From positions 4,402,001-4,466,000 of the forward strand of contig NZ_OZ242344.1 in the NCBI RefSeq assembly GCF_965208485.1: a stretch of 64,000 bases of DNA, read 5' to 3'. A program made the translations under genes and the position numbers. The notes below the pieces were generated by a model. The model did no database searches and was not told the DNA's origin. It saw only the letters and a list, made by a program, of their open reading frames with translations. Below are positions 54,457 to 63,416 of the stretch, in pieces. Source of the DNA: Poriferisodalis sp965208485. GTDB lineage: Bacteria > Actinomycetota > Acidimicrobiia > Acidimicrobiales > Poriferisodalaceae. Each line of letters starts with the position of its first letter. Positions within the stretch are counted from its first letter, which is position 1.

Positions 54457-56136
54457 ATGGAAGCTGAGTTGAGGCTTGCGATCTCGAGCGCACTCGAGTG
54501 CCTCGGCGTGCACGTTGACCCGTCGCGCCTCGGCCTCGAACGTCCGGCACGCGTCGATCATGGCGACTGGTCCACGAACGCAGCGCTGGTGAACGCGAGG
54601 AGCGCCCGGATGGCGCCTCGCGAGCTGGCAGAGCGGCTTGCCGCAGAGCTCGACGGTGCCGGATTGCCACATCTCGAGCGAGCCGAGGTGGCGGGACCCG
54701 GCTTCGTGAACCTGTACCTGTCGCCGACCTGGCTGCACGAAGTGCTCGGAGCGGTGCTGCGCCTCGGCGCCGATGCCTACGCGCGCCACGACCTCGGTGC
54801 CGGCCAGACGGTCAATCTCGAGTTCGTGTCGGCAAATCCCACCGGGCCGCTGCATGCTGGCGGCGGTCGCTGGGGGGCCTTCGGCGACAGCCTGGCCCGC
54901 CTGTTCCGCCGCTGCGGCTACGAGACCCACACCGAGTACTACGTCAATGACCGCGGCACCCAGATGGAGCTGTTCGGGCGTTCCTTGGCGGCCCGACTGG
55001 TTGGCCGGCCAGTGCCCGACGACGGTTACCACGGCGAGTACGTCGCCGAGTGGGCGAAGGAGCTCGCGACAGAGCTGGGGGCTGGCCCTTCATTGGGTGA
55101 GGCTGATCTCGGGGCGGCGCTCGATGCGCTCGGCGGCTCGGCCTACGCGACGTCGTGGGGACGTGACCGGGCGCTTCGTGATGTGAGCGAAGCGCTTGAA
55201 GCGATGAACGTCGGCTTCGACCACTGGCAGAGCGAGAACGAGCTGGTGGCTTCCGGCGCCATGGACGACATCATCGGGCGCCTGAGCGACGCCGGCTGGA
55301 CCTACACCTCTGACGGCGCCGAATGGCTCGCGACCAGCAAGTTCGAGGACTCCAAGGACCGGGTGCTGCGACGCAGCGACGGCGAGCCCACGTATTTCTT
55401 GCCCGACATCGCGTACCACCACCAGAAGTTCCGTCGCGGTGACCGCGATATCGGCTTGGTGATCGACGTGCTGGGGGCGGACCACCACGGCTACGTGCCT
55501 CGCATCGCCGCTGCCATGCAGATGCTCGGGCACCTGCCCGAGTCCTATGAGGCCATCGTCGGCCAGAACGTGACGCTGATGCGTGACGGCGAGGTCATCG
55601 AGCTGTCCAAGCGCACCGGCACCATGGTCGAGGTGCGCGAGCTCATCGATGCTGTGGGCCCAGACGTGGCGCGCTTTGCGTTCCTGCTGCAGTCGATCGA
55701 CTCGCGCCAGACCATCGACATCGACCTGCTGTCGGCCCAAGCGGCAGAGAATCCCGTCTTCTACGTGCAGTACGCGCACGCCCGGATTGCCTCGGTCGCC
55801 CGGCGCGCCGAGTCGATGGGGGTCGCACCCGTGCCGCCGGCGGGCACCGATCTGGGAACGCTGATCGGCGGGCGGGAAGTGGCGCTGCTGCGGGCGCTCG
55901 AAGTGCTGCCGTCAGTGGTCGAGATCGCGCTGCGCGAGCGGGCGCCCCACAAAGTGACGACCTGGGTGCGCGACCTTGCAGCAGCCTTCCACGGCTTCTA
56001 CCACGACTGCCCGATCTTGCACAGCGACAACCCGCCGGAGGTGCGCGACGCCCGGCTGTGCCTCACCGAGGGCACGCGGATCGGCTTGGCGATCGGTCTC
56101 GGGTTGCTCGGCGTGAACGCGCCCGAGGCAATGTGA
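54454..56136 (+). CDS. argS: arginyl-tRNA synthetase
   Basis: 560 aa from ATG 54454, chosen because of the TAGCGT box and normal length. The HIGH motif reads LHAGGGRW, a form with Gly for the second His that is usual in actinobacterial ArgRS. The KMSKS region is ELSKRTG near residue 385. A DALR anticodon-binding domain ends the protein. It starts the conserved block argS-lysA-hom-thrC-rho. Confidence 0.95.
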   Translation: MMEAELRLAISSALECLGVHVDPSRLGLERPARVDHGDWSTNAALVNARSARMAPRELAERLAAELDGAGLPHLERAEVAGPGFVNLYLSPTWLHEVLGAVLRLGADAYARHDLGAGQTVNLEFVSANPTGPLHAGGGRWGAFGDSLARLFRRCGYETHTEYYVNDRGTQMELFGRSLAARLVGRPVPDDGYHGEYVAEWAKELATELGAGPSLGEADLGAALDALGGSAYATSWGRDRALRDVSEALEAMNVGFDHWQSENELVASGAMDDIIGRLSDAGWTYTSDGAEWLATSKFEDSKDRVLRRSDGEPTYFLPDIAYHHQKFRRGDRDIGLVIDVLGADHHGYVPRIAAAMQMLGHLPESYEAIVGQNVTLMRDGEVIELSKRTGTMVEVRELIDAVGPDVARFAFLLQSIDSRQTIDIDLLSAQAAENPVFYVQYAHARIASVARRAESMGVAPVPPAGTDLGTLIGGREVALLRALEVLPSVVEIALRERAPHKVTTWVRDLAAAFHGFYHDCPILHSDNPPEVRDARLCLTEGTRIGLAIGLGLLGVNAPEAM

Positions 56137-56155
56137 GCGTGGCGGAGGTCTGGCG

Positions 56156-57526
56156 ATGAGTGCTGATGCACCGCAAGCCGCGGCGGACGATCCCAGCGGG
56201 CCGATCCCGTTCCGGCTGCTCCCCGACACGTCTGCGGTGTCCGGGCAGGGACGCCTGCGCATCGGGGGATGCGACCTCGTCGAATTGGCCGCAGAGTTCG
56301 GCACGCCGCTGTTCGTCTACGACGAAGTGCACCTGCGCGCACGATGCCGCGAAGCGGTCGCGGCCTTCGATGGAGGAGCGGCCTACGCCGCCAAGGCGTT
56401 CCTGTGCGCGGCGATGGCGCGCCTGGCGATCTCCGAAGGCATGGACATCGACGTGTCCAGCGGCGGCGAGCTGCAGACGGTCCTGCGGTCCTTCGGCGAC
56501 GGCGGTGCCCGCGAGGCGGCCGAGCGCGTCGTGCTGCACGGCAACAACAAGTCGGCTGCCGAGCTGGCGATGGCACGCGCAGCAGGGGTCGGCCGCCTTG
56601 TCGTCGACTCGTTCGAAGAGCTGGACATCTTGGACGAATTGCACCGTGCTGACGGCATGGTGCCGCGGGCGCTGCTGCGTGTGACGCCTGACGTGCGCGC
56701 CGAGACGCACGAGTACATCTCCACCGGGCAGGCTGACTCGAAGTTCGGCTTCGGCATCGGCTCTGGTGCCGCGACCGCAGCGGTCGAGCGTGCCGCGGCT
56801 GCAGAGGGGATCGAGCTGGCCGGCGTTCACTGCCACATCGGCAGCCAGGTCTTCCGGACCGAGAGCCTGGCCAAGGCATTGGAGGTGGTCACGGACTTCG
56901 CCGCACCTTTGTTCGGCGACGGCGGGCCGGCGGCCGGCTGCTTGGAGGATCTGTCGATCGGCGGCGGCCTCGGCGTTGCCTACGTGGAAGCCGAGCATGC
57001 CCCGACGATCTCCGAGTGGGGCGTGGCGCTGAGCGATCGCTGGCGCACGCTGAGCGCCCGTCACGGCTTGGGTGCCCGTCTGGTGGCCGAGCCAGGGCGC
57101 GCCATTGCCGCAGCGGCCGCGGTCACGCTGTACACGGTGGGAAGCGTCAAGGAGATTCCGAGGGTGCGGACCTACGTCGCGGTCGACGGCGGCTATGGCG
57201 ACAACCCTCGCCCGATGCTCTATGGCAGCGACTACACCGCCTTCATGCCCGCTCGGGTCAGCGAGCCCCGGCCCAGCCGGGTGCGGCTGGTGGGCAAGCA
57301 CTGCGAATCCGGTGACGTGATCGTGCGTTCAGCCCCGGTTCCCGTCGGCATCGATGCGGGCGACTTGGTGGCCACGCCCGTCACCGGCGCGTACGGCTAC
57401 TCGATGGGTTCGTCCTACAACCGCATCGGCCGCCCAGCGGTGGTGTTCGTGGCCGACGGCGACGCTCGCCTCGTGATCCGGCGCGAAACCGTCGACGACA
57501 TGCTGGCGCTCGATGCGCTCTCCTGA
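56156..57526 (+). CDS. lysA: diaminopimelate decarboxylase
   Basis: Last step of lysine synthesis, PLP-dependent. The 456-aa product has YAAKAFLC (PLP lysine near residue 81), HCHIGSQ, SIGGGLGVAY, EPGRAI and the C-terminal CESGD that completes the dimer active site. It begins 20 nt after argS. mazEF now separates it from hom. Confidence 0.95.
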   Translation: MSADAPQAAADDPSGPIPFRLLPDTSAVSGQGRLRIGGCDLVELAAEFGTPLFVYDEVHLRARCREAVAAFDGGAAYAAKAFLCAAMARLAISEGMDIDVSSGGELQTVLRSFGDGGAREAAERVVLHGNNKSAAELAMARAAGVGRLVVDSFEELDILDELHRADGMVPRALLRVTPDVRAETHEYISTGQADSKFGFGIGSGAATAAVERAAAAEGIELAGVHCHIGSQVFRTESLAKALEVVTDFAAPLFGDGGPAAGCLEDLSIGGGLGVAYVEAEHAPTISEWGVALSDRWRTLSARHGLGARLVAEPGRAIAAAAAVTLYTVGSVKEIPRVRTYVAVDGGYGDNPRPMLYGSDYTAFMPARVSEPRPSRVRLVGKHCESGDVIVRSAPVPVGIDAGDLVATPVTGAYGYSMGSSYNRIGRPAVVFVADGDARLVIRRETVDDMLALDALS

Positions 57527-57575
57527 AGCACAGCGGATTCAGTCGACCGACGTGAGGTGACTCGCTCGCGGCGGG

Positions 57576-57917
57576 TTACGGGTGGTTCAGCAGCGTCCTG
57601 ACGATCTCGCTGACGTGCCAGCTGGTGTTGACGTCGATCACGCCAAGGGGGCGCACTAGGCGGTTGGTGTTGACGGATCGCAGAAGTTCGCATTGCACGT
57701 AGCTCGTCTCGCGCAGGCCCGTGCGTGCATTTGCGGAGATTTCGACATGGAGGTCCAGTCCCCGATGAGTCGTCGTCAGGGGCGCCACGATCGCGATCGG
57801 GAAGTCAGAGCCGAAGATGTCCGGCGGGCCGATCACAAGCGCTGGCCGGCGGGAGGCAGGTTCGCTCGGGTACGACTCGCCGAAGTCGGTGAGCCAGAGC
57901 TCGTCAATCGATGCCAT
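57576..57917 (-). CDS. mazF: MazF/PemK-type endoribonuclease toxin
   Basis: 113 aa with the MazF fold: RRPALVIGPPDIFG, IVAPLTTTHRG and SYVQCELLRSVNTNRL are the usual strands. It overlaps the antitoxin gene by 14 nt. The pair lies between lysA and hom on the opposite strand. Confidence 0.88.
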   Translation of the reverse strand: MASIDELWLTDFGESYPSEPASRRPALVIGPPDIFGSDFPIAIVAPLTTTHRGLDLHVEISANARTGLRETSYVQCELLRSVNTNRLVRPLGVIDVNTSWHVSEIVRTLLNHP

Positions 57918-58140
57918 TGCCCACGTGAGTCGATTCGGCCTCGGCCAAGTAGTCGGCCCACGCCTGTGGGTCGCTGCGCAATTCGGCGTATTGCTCCTGC
58001 ACTCGCAATCCGAGTCTCAGCCGGCGCAGCGCATCAGCGGCTTGACGGACCGTCTCGGTCAGACTGTCACCGTTGGCACGGCTCATCTCGACCAGCTGGG
58101 CATGTGTGCAGCGATCGACGCGGATCGTGGTGGTCTCCAT
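57904..58140 (-). CDS. ribbon-helix-helix antitoxin of MazF
   Basis: 78 aa; TTTIRVDRCTHAQLVEMS is a ribbon-helix-helix start, followed by a helical toxin-binding tail. TAGCGT lies 6 nt before ATG 58140 on this strand (58147-58152). Confidence 0.82.
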   Translation of the reverse strand: METTTIRVDRCTHAQLVEMSRANGDSLTETVRQAADALRRLRLGLRVQEQYAELRSDPQAWADYLAEAESTHVGNGID

Positions 58141-58146
58141 GGGCTG

Positions 58147-58152
58147 ACGCTA
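58147..58152 (-). promoter_or_regulatory. leaderless -10 box of the mazEF pair
   Basis: TAGCGT on the minus strand, 6 nt before ATG 58140. Confidence 0.45.
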
Positions 58153-58250
58153 GCGCGGTCATCTGCATCAATGTCTACAAAATATCTACGGGAGCCAGCT
58201 ACGATCGGCCAATTCGTCTGACCTCTGCTGCTGATGCACTCGGTGCGGTC

Positions 58251-58490
58251 GTGGTGGCGGCCTGGGGGTTGGTCAGATCGGAGTCGCTACGACGCTCGTC
58301 GTGCTTCGAGGCTTGGCGTACCCGGTTGTGGGTCATCGCGTTGGCGTGGGGTGCTGGCTGGTTCGTGTTCGCAGAGACATCTGCTGTCTGGCTGCGACTC
58401 GGGCTGTTGGTCGCCGTCGGGCTGTGGGCGGTGCAAGGCGCGGCGCTGGTGTGGGTGGCCTCAATGCGTCGATTGATGCACGTCGATTGA
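58251..58490 (+). CDS. small hypothetical membrane protein
   Basis: Frame of about 79 aa with two hydrophobic segments (around residues 25-43 and 48-70). No family is recognised and the start (GTG 58251 or 58254) is weak. It could be a genuine small protein or chance. Confidence 0.35.
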   Translation: MVAAWGLVRSESLRRSSCFEAWRTRLWVIALAWGAGWFVFAETSAVWLRLGLLVAVGLWAVQGAALVWVASMRRLMHVD

Positions 58491-58610
58491 TGCCGGCTGC
58501 GGTTGTCGGCATCGTCATCCCAGGCCGCAGCGGGCACCGCGGCGATCCTCGACGAGCCGTGGTGACAGTGGACTGCGGAAATCCTTGCGGGAGGATGCGG
58601 GCACTGACGG

Positions 58611-58626
58611 TACCGTTTCGGTCGTG
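58611..58626 (+). promoter_or_regulatory. leaderless -10 box of hom
   Basis: TACCGT at 58611-58616, exactly 7 nt before GTG 58624. Confidence 0.45.
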
Positions 58627-59967
58627 CCTGGAGCCGGATCCGAGTCAGCACGCCTCGCCGCCCCCGATGCGGAAGCGTCCCAACCGGTGCGCGTCGGCAT
58701 CCTCGGCTGCGGCAACGTCGGGGCGTCCCTCGTGTCGCTGCTGCTGCGCGATGCCTCACACCTCGCGAGTCGCACCTCGCTCGACTTCTCGGTCAGCCGC
58801 GTCGCGGTCCGCAATCTCAGTGCCGAGCGTTCGGTTGCAGTTCCCGACGACGTGCTGACCAGCGACAGCGAGTCGCTGGTGGTCGCCGACGACGTGGATG
58901 TGGTCGTCGAGGCGATGGGCGGCATCGAGCCGGCCCGGCACTTGGTCAGCGCCGCTCTCGAAGCCGGCAAGCCGGTCGTGACGGCCAACAAGGAACTGAT
59001 CGCCAACGTCGGCGACGAGCTGTTCGCTCTCGCCGAGGCCAACGGCGTCGACTTGGCTTTCGAAGCGGCCGTGGCCGGCGGGATCCCGCTCATCGGGGTG
59101 CTGCGCAACTCGCTCATCGGCGAGCGCATCACCAGGGTGATGGGCATCGTGAACGGCACGACCAACTACATCCTCACCCGTATGACCGAGGACGGTGCCG
59201 ACTATGCCGATGTGCTGGGCGAGGCCCAGCGGCTCGGATATGCCGAAGCCGATCCGACCGCCGACGTGGAGGGCTTCGACGCCGGCGCCAAGGCAGCGAT
59301 CTTGGCCATGACCGCGTTCGGCGCCAAGGTCGTGGCAGGAGACGTCCACCAGGAAGGCATCAGCGCGATCGGCAGGGGTGACATCGCAGCCGCCGCCCGG
59401 ATGGGCCATGTCATCAAGCTGCTCGCCGTGGCCGAGCGGCAGGACGGCGAGATCGCCGTGCGGGTGCATCCGGCCATGGTGCCGATCGACCACCCGCTGG
59501 CATCGGTGCGCGACGCCTTCAACGCCGTGTTCCTTGAGGGCGAAGCCGTCGAAGACCTGATGCTGTATGGGCGCGGCGCCGGAGGGTTCCCGACGGCGAG
59601 CGCCATGCTGGGCGACCTCATCACCGTTTCGCAGAACCTGCGCCGGGGCGTGTGCGACGGGTTCGGTCCGCTGACCGCTGCGCGCCTGCGCCCCATCGAC
59701 GAGACCTGCACCGCCTACCACCTGCAGTTCGATGTCACCGACAAGCCCGGCGTGCTGGCTGCGGTGGCCGGCGTGTTCGGCGAGCACGGGGTGTCGATCC
59801 GCTCGGTCGAGCAGACCACCCGGGGCGCAGCCGCCGACGACATCGCTCACCTGGAGTTCATCACCCACCGGGCTCGCGAGGCTGACGTAGCATCCACGCT
59901 GCGCGACGTGCGCGAGCTTGATGCGGTGCGGCGCATCGGCAACGCGATCCGTGTGATCGGCGAGTAG
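58624..59967 (+). CDS. hom: homoserine dehydrogenase
   Basis: Reduces aspartate semialdehyde to homoserine. The 447-aa product from GTG 58624 has VGILGCGNVGASLV (NAD(P) site) near residue 25, VTANKELIA, GIVNGTTNYIL and the C-terminal ACT domain (about 360-430) for feedback by threonine. The TACCGT box decides the start. Confidence 0.95.
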   Translation: MPGAGSESARLAAPDAEASQPVRVGILGCGNVGASLVSLLLRDASHLASRTSLDFSVSRVAVRNLSAERSVAVPDDVLTSDSESLVVADDVDVVVEAMGGIEPARHLVSAALEAGKPVVTANKELIANVGDELFALAEANGVDLAFEAAVAGGIPLIGVLRNSLIGERITRVMGIVNGTTNYILTRMTEDGADYADVLGEAQRLGYAEADPTADVEGFDAGAKAAILAMTAFGAKVVAGDVHQEGISAIGRGDIAAAARMGHVIKLLAVAERQDGEIAVRVHPAMVPIDHPLASVRDAFNAVFLEGEAVEDLMLYGRGAGGFPTASAMLGDLITVSQNLRRGVCDGFGPLTAARLRPIDETCTAYHLQFDVTDKPGVLAAVAGVFGEHGVSIRSVEQTTRGAAADDIAHLEFITHRAREADVASTLRDVRELDAVRRIGNAIRVIGE

Positions 59968-59991
59968 CCGGCGAGATCGGCTGGCTCGGTC

Positions 59992-61392
59992 ATGCGCTAC
60001 GTGAGCACCCGGGGCGACGCCCCGGTCTTGGACTTCGGCGATGTGCTGCTCGAAGGTCTGGCGGCCGACGGCGGGCTGTATGTGCCCGCCGAGCTGCCGG
60101 CCATCAGCCGCAGCGATCTGGCCGACTTCGCGAGCCTGCCGTACCACGAGGTAGCGGCGCGGGTGCTGGAGCCTTTCGTTGCGCCGTCGCTCAGCATCGA
60201 CGACTTGGCGGTGCTGACCTGCGACGCGTACTCGACTTTCGGCCATCCCGACGTAGTGCCCACCAGCGAGCTGTCGACGGGCGAGCATCTCACTGAGCTG
60301 TACTGGGGTCCGACGCTGTCGTTCAAGGACGTGGCGCTCCAGCTATTGGGCCGCCTGTTCGAGCACGAACTTGTCCGGCGAGGCACCACCCTGACCATCG
60401 TGGGCGCCACCTCGGGCGACACGGGTTCGGCTGCCATCGAAGCGTGCCGCGACCGGGTGGGCATCGAACTGGTGATGCTGCACCCGGCGGGCCGGGTCAC
60501 TGAGATCCAGCGGCGGCAGATGACCACGGTGGACAGTCCCAACATCACGAACGTGGCCATCGACGGCACGTTCGACGACTGCCAGGATTTGGTTAAGGCA
60601 CTGTTCGCCGACCGGCCGTTCCGCGAGCGGATGAGACTCGGCGCCGTGAACAGCATCAACTGGGCCCGGGTCGCAGCGCAGACCGTGTATTACGCGATCA
60701 CTGCCGTGAGGCTCGGAGCACCCGTCAATGCGGTGTCGTTCTGCGTGCCGACCGGCAATTTCGGCAATGTGCTCGCAGGCGACGTGGCCCGCCGCATGGG
60801 CGTGCCGATCGATCGACTCGTGGTCGCCACGAATCACAACGACATCCTGGCCCGCGCGCACCGCACCGGCGAGATGGCCATCGCCGAAGTGCGGCCGTCC
60901 ACCAGCCCGGCCATGGACATCGGGGTGTCCAGCAACTTCGAGCGTCTGCTGTTCGAGCTGGGCGGCCGCCGCGGCGCCGCGCTCGCCGCCGACATGGCCC
61001 GCTTCCGGACCGATGACGCGCTCGTGCTGGCGCCCGACGTGCTCGCCAGACTGCGCGCAGGCTTCGATGTCGGCTCGGCGAGCGAGGACGAGGTGTCGGC
61101 CACCATCGCCGCTGTGCACGAGTCCGACGACCGGCTCATCGACCCTCACACAGCGGTCGCGCGCACGGTGGCCCGCCGCGACGCTCCCGCCGGAGGCTGG
61201 ACGACGCCCATGGCGGTCATGTCCACCGCCCATCCGGCCAAGTTCGGCGAAGCAGTAGCTGAGGCAACAGGCATCGAGCCGGAGTTGCCCCCGGCACTCG
61301 CCGCCCTGGCTGATCGTGACGAGCACCTCACTGCGCTCCCGAACGACCTCGCCACCCTGCGCGACTTCGTCATCGCAGCAGCATCGCAGTAG
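59992..61392 (+). CDS. thrC: threonine synthase
   Basis: Converts phosphohomoserine to threonine, PLP-dependent. The 466-aa product is the longer type with an N-terminal Thr_synth_N domain (RYVSTRGDAPVLDFGDVL) and the PLP lysine in LSFKDVALQLLG near residue 112; mycobacteria use a shorter form. Homoserine kinase (thrB), normally next, is absent and rho follows. Confidence 0.93.
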   Translation: MRYVSTRGDAPVLDFGDVLLEGLAADGGLYVPAELPAISRSDLADFASLPYHEVAARVLEPFVAPSLSIDDLAVLTCDAYSTFGHPDVVPTSELSTGEHLTELYWGPTLSFKDVALQLLGRLFEHELVRRGTTLTIVGATSGDTGSAAIEACRDRVGIELVMLHPAGRVTEIQRRQMTTVDSPNITNVAIDGTFDDCQDLVKALFADRPFRERMRLGAVNSINWARVAAQTVYYAITAVRLGAPVNAVSFCVPTGNFGNVLAGDVARRMGVPIDRLVVATNHNDILARAHRTGEMAIAEVRPSTSPAMDIGVSSNFERLLFELGGRRGAALAADMARFRTDDALVLAPDVLARLRAGFDVGSASEDEVSATIAAVHESDDRLIDPHTAVARTVARRDAPAGGWTTPMAVMSTAHPAKFGEAVAEATGIEPELPPALAALADRDEHLTALPNDLATLRDFVIAAASQ

Positions 61393-61412
61393 CGGTGCCA
61401 ACGGCGCGGCGG

Positions 61413-61586
61413 TAGCGTTGGCGCCGATCGACGGTTCCCCAGTGCAGAGCGTGCTCAGTGAGGGGTTCGCTCGGGCGTCATGGGACCGGATCGCTGGGTC
61501 GGGCGACAGAGTCCGGCACAGGAAACGCAAACTCGCTGCGCGGCCCAACAGGGCTGCGCTCTTAGGCAAGAGCTTCTGAGGTCGCC
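61413..61586 (+). promoter_or_regulatory. rho promoter and leader
   Basis: TAGCGT at 61413-61418 is a candidate -10 box. The following leader of about 160 nt contains the hairpin GCTCTT-AGGC-AAGAGC (61558-61573) then TTCTGAGG just before ATG 61587. Control of rho by its leader is known in other bacteria; here it is only possible. Confidence 0.4.
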
Positions 61587-62981
61587 ATGTCGGACACACC
61601 GGATCGTGCTTTGCTCGAATCCAAGGAGCGAGACGAGCTGCTCCAGATCGCCGCGGCGCTCGGTGCCGAGGTACCACCTCGTGCCCGCAAGGCCACGATC
61701 ATCAGCGCCATTCTTGGCCCGGACACCGTCGGCAGCGCTGCGGGCGATGAACTCGATCCGACGGCCGACATCGCTCACGCCCCTGCGACCACGACGCGCA
61801 CTCGTACCCCAGCAGTGCCCGGCTCTGGCCGCAACGAACCTGCTGCCAAGGCGTCGTCCTCACCCCGCGCCGTGAAGTCGCAGGATGCTCCAGCAGACGA
61901 GGGATCGCCGGACGCCGCAGACCACTCGCCCGAGGTGCCGGTGGCCGAGGAAGGCAACCGTCGCAGCCGCCGCCGCGGACGCGATCGTGACGACACGCCG
62001 ATTGTCGGCGAGACCGTCCACTGCGACGGGCTGCTGGACCTGCGCGACGAGGGGTACGGCTTCCTGCGCACAAACGGGCCGTTGCCTTCCGCCGACGACG
62101 TGTACGTTGCGGCCCGGCAGGTCCGCCAGTACGACCTGCGCCGCGGCGACCGCATCACCGGTGTCAGCCGGCCGGCGGCCCGCAGCGAGCGAAATCCTGC
62201 TCTGCTGCGCTTGGACACGCTCAACGGCGAGCCGCCCCCGGAGGTGCCCGACCGGCCGCTGTTCGACAGCCTCACGGCGGTGCTGCCGACCGAAGCACTG
62301 ATGCTGTGCGGCCCCCAGCAGACCGGACCGCTGGCAGCCATTGACGCCGGCGTCCCGATCGGCATCGGATCCCGCGGCCTGCTCATGGCCGACGGAACCC
62401 GTCCGACGTCCCCGCTTGTGGCGGCTATGGCCACGGCCATCGGAGAGCGTCATCCCGACATTCACCTGATCGTCCTGCTGATTTCTGAGCGGCCTGAGGA
62501 CGTCACCGAGTTGACCCGACGGCTGGAGACCTCTGGCGAGGTCTTGGCGTCGACGTTCGATCGGCCGCCCGAGGAGCATCTCGCTGTGGCCGAGCTCACG
62601 CTGGAGCGCACCAAGCGCATGGCGGAGGCGGGCGAAGACGTCGTCATCCTCTTCGACGGGTTGACGCGGCTCGCCCGTGCATATGCGGCGAGCGGCAACG
62701 GGCGGAACCAGCCCGCCGACGCCGTGGGCGCTGCGATCACATCGACGCTGCGCTTCTTCGGAGGCGCCCGGAACTTGGAAGACGCCGGTTCGGTCACCAT
62801 GGTGGCAACGGCCCGCACATCGACCGGCAGCGCCGCCGATGACCTCGCAGCTGCGCGGCTGCGCGAGGCGGCGAATCTGGAGATCGCCTTCGTCGGCGGG
62901 CTGCCCGGTTCCGCCGAACTGGACTCCGGCGAGATCCGTCTTGACTCCGACCGCAGCTTCAGCCTCGGCGGACGCCGCTGA
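61587..62981 (+). CDS. rho: divergent Rho-like protein lacking the Walker A lysine (pseudo-ATPase)
   Basis: 464 aa at the canonical rho place. The Rho_N domain (about 8-44), a charged linker and the cold-shock RNA-binding domain with GYGFLR (145-215) are intact. The P-loop, AxPxxGKT in active Rho, reads MADGTRPTSPLV (267-278) and lacks GKT. LLISERPEDVTEL keeps the catalytic Glu but has Ser for Asp; Walker B VVILFDGLTRLARAY is kept. The FPAID..SGTR..EEL arginine-finger region and the C-terminal helices are missing. RNA binding without ATP-driven translocation is inferred. Confidence 0.85.
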   Translation: MSDTPDRALLESKERDELLQIAAALGAEVPPRARKATIISAILGPDTVGSAAGDELDPTADIAHAPATTTRTRTPAVPGSGRNEPAAKASSSPRAVKSQDAPADEGSPDAADHSPEVPVAEEGNRRSRRRGRDRDDTPIVGETVHCDGLLDLRDEGYGFLRTNGPLPSADDVYVAARQVRQYDLRRGDRITGVSRPAARSERNPALLRLDTLNGEPPPEVPDRPLFDSLTAVLPTEALMLCGPQQTGPLAAIDAGVPIGIGSRGLLMADGTRPTSPLVAAMATAIGERHPDIHLIVLLISERPEDVTELTRRLETSGEVLASTFDRPPEEHLAVAELTLERTKRMAEAGEDVVILFDGLTRLARAYAASGNGRNQPADAVGAAITSTLRFFGGARNLEDAGSVTMVATARTSTGSAADDLAAARLREAANLEIAFVGGLPGSAELDSGEIRLDSDRSFSLGGRR

Positions 62982-63065
62982 AAGATGGACAGATGCGGTT
63001 GGGCCTTGAGTCCCGTAGCCTGATCAACGGCTGATCTGCCCGAAGCCGTCCACGCAGGGAACACG

Positions 63066-63323
63066 ATGAAGAGCGACATCCATCCCAATTACCGACCCGT
63101 CGTGTTCCGCGACGCCAGTGCCGACTTCGCCTTCCTCACACAGTCCACGATCGAGACCAACCACACGATCGAATGGACCGACGGCAACACCTACCCGCTG
63201 GCCAATGTCGAGCTGTCCAGCGCCAGTCACCCCTTCTTCACCGGCCAGATGAAGATCGTCGACACCGCCGGTCGGGTGGAGCGCTTCGAGCGGCGCTACG
63301 GTCAGAGGAAGCGGCGGAGCTGA
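63066..63323 (+). CDS. rpmE2: 50S ribosomal protein L31 type B
   Basis: 85 aa. IHPNYRPVVFRD, STIETNHTIEW and SSASHPFFTGQMK are typical; the zinc cysteines of type A are absent, so this is the zinc-independent form. It follows rho as rpmE does in many actinobacteria. Confidence 0.93.
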   Translation: MKSDIHPNYRPVVFRDASADFAFLTQSTIETNHTIEWTDGNTYPLANVELSSASHPFFTGQMKIVDTAGRVERFERRYGQRKRRS

Positions 63324-63416
63324 CGCCGCTCCGGAACGGTGTTGTCCCAGGACGCGGCGAGCATCGCGAATGACCAAGCGCCGCTAGGCGGCGGCGCGTG
63401 ACTGCGGACAGCAGCC

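Noticed and set aside
54441..54460. argS HIGH motif change as a lost active site
   Set aside because: The Gly in LHAGGG is usual in actinobacterial ArgRS, so it is not a defect.
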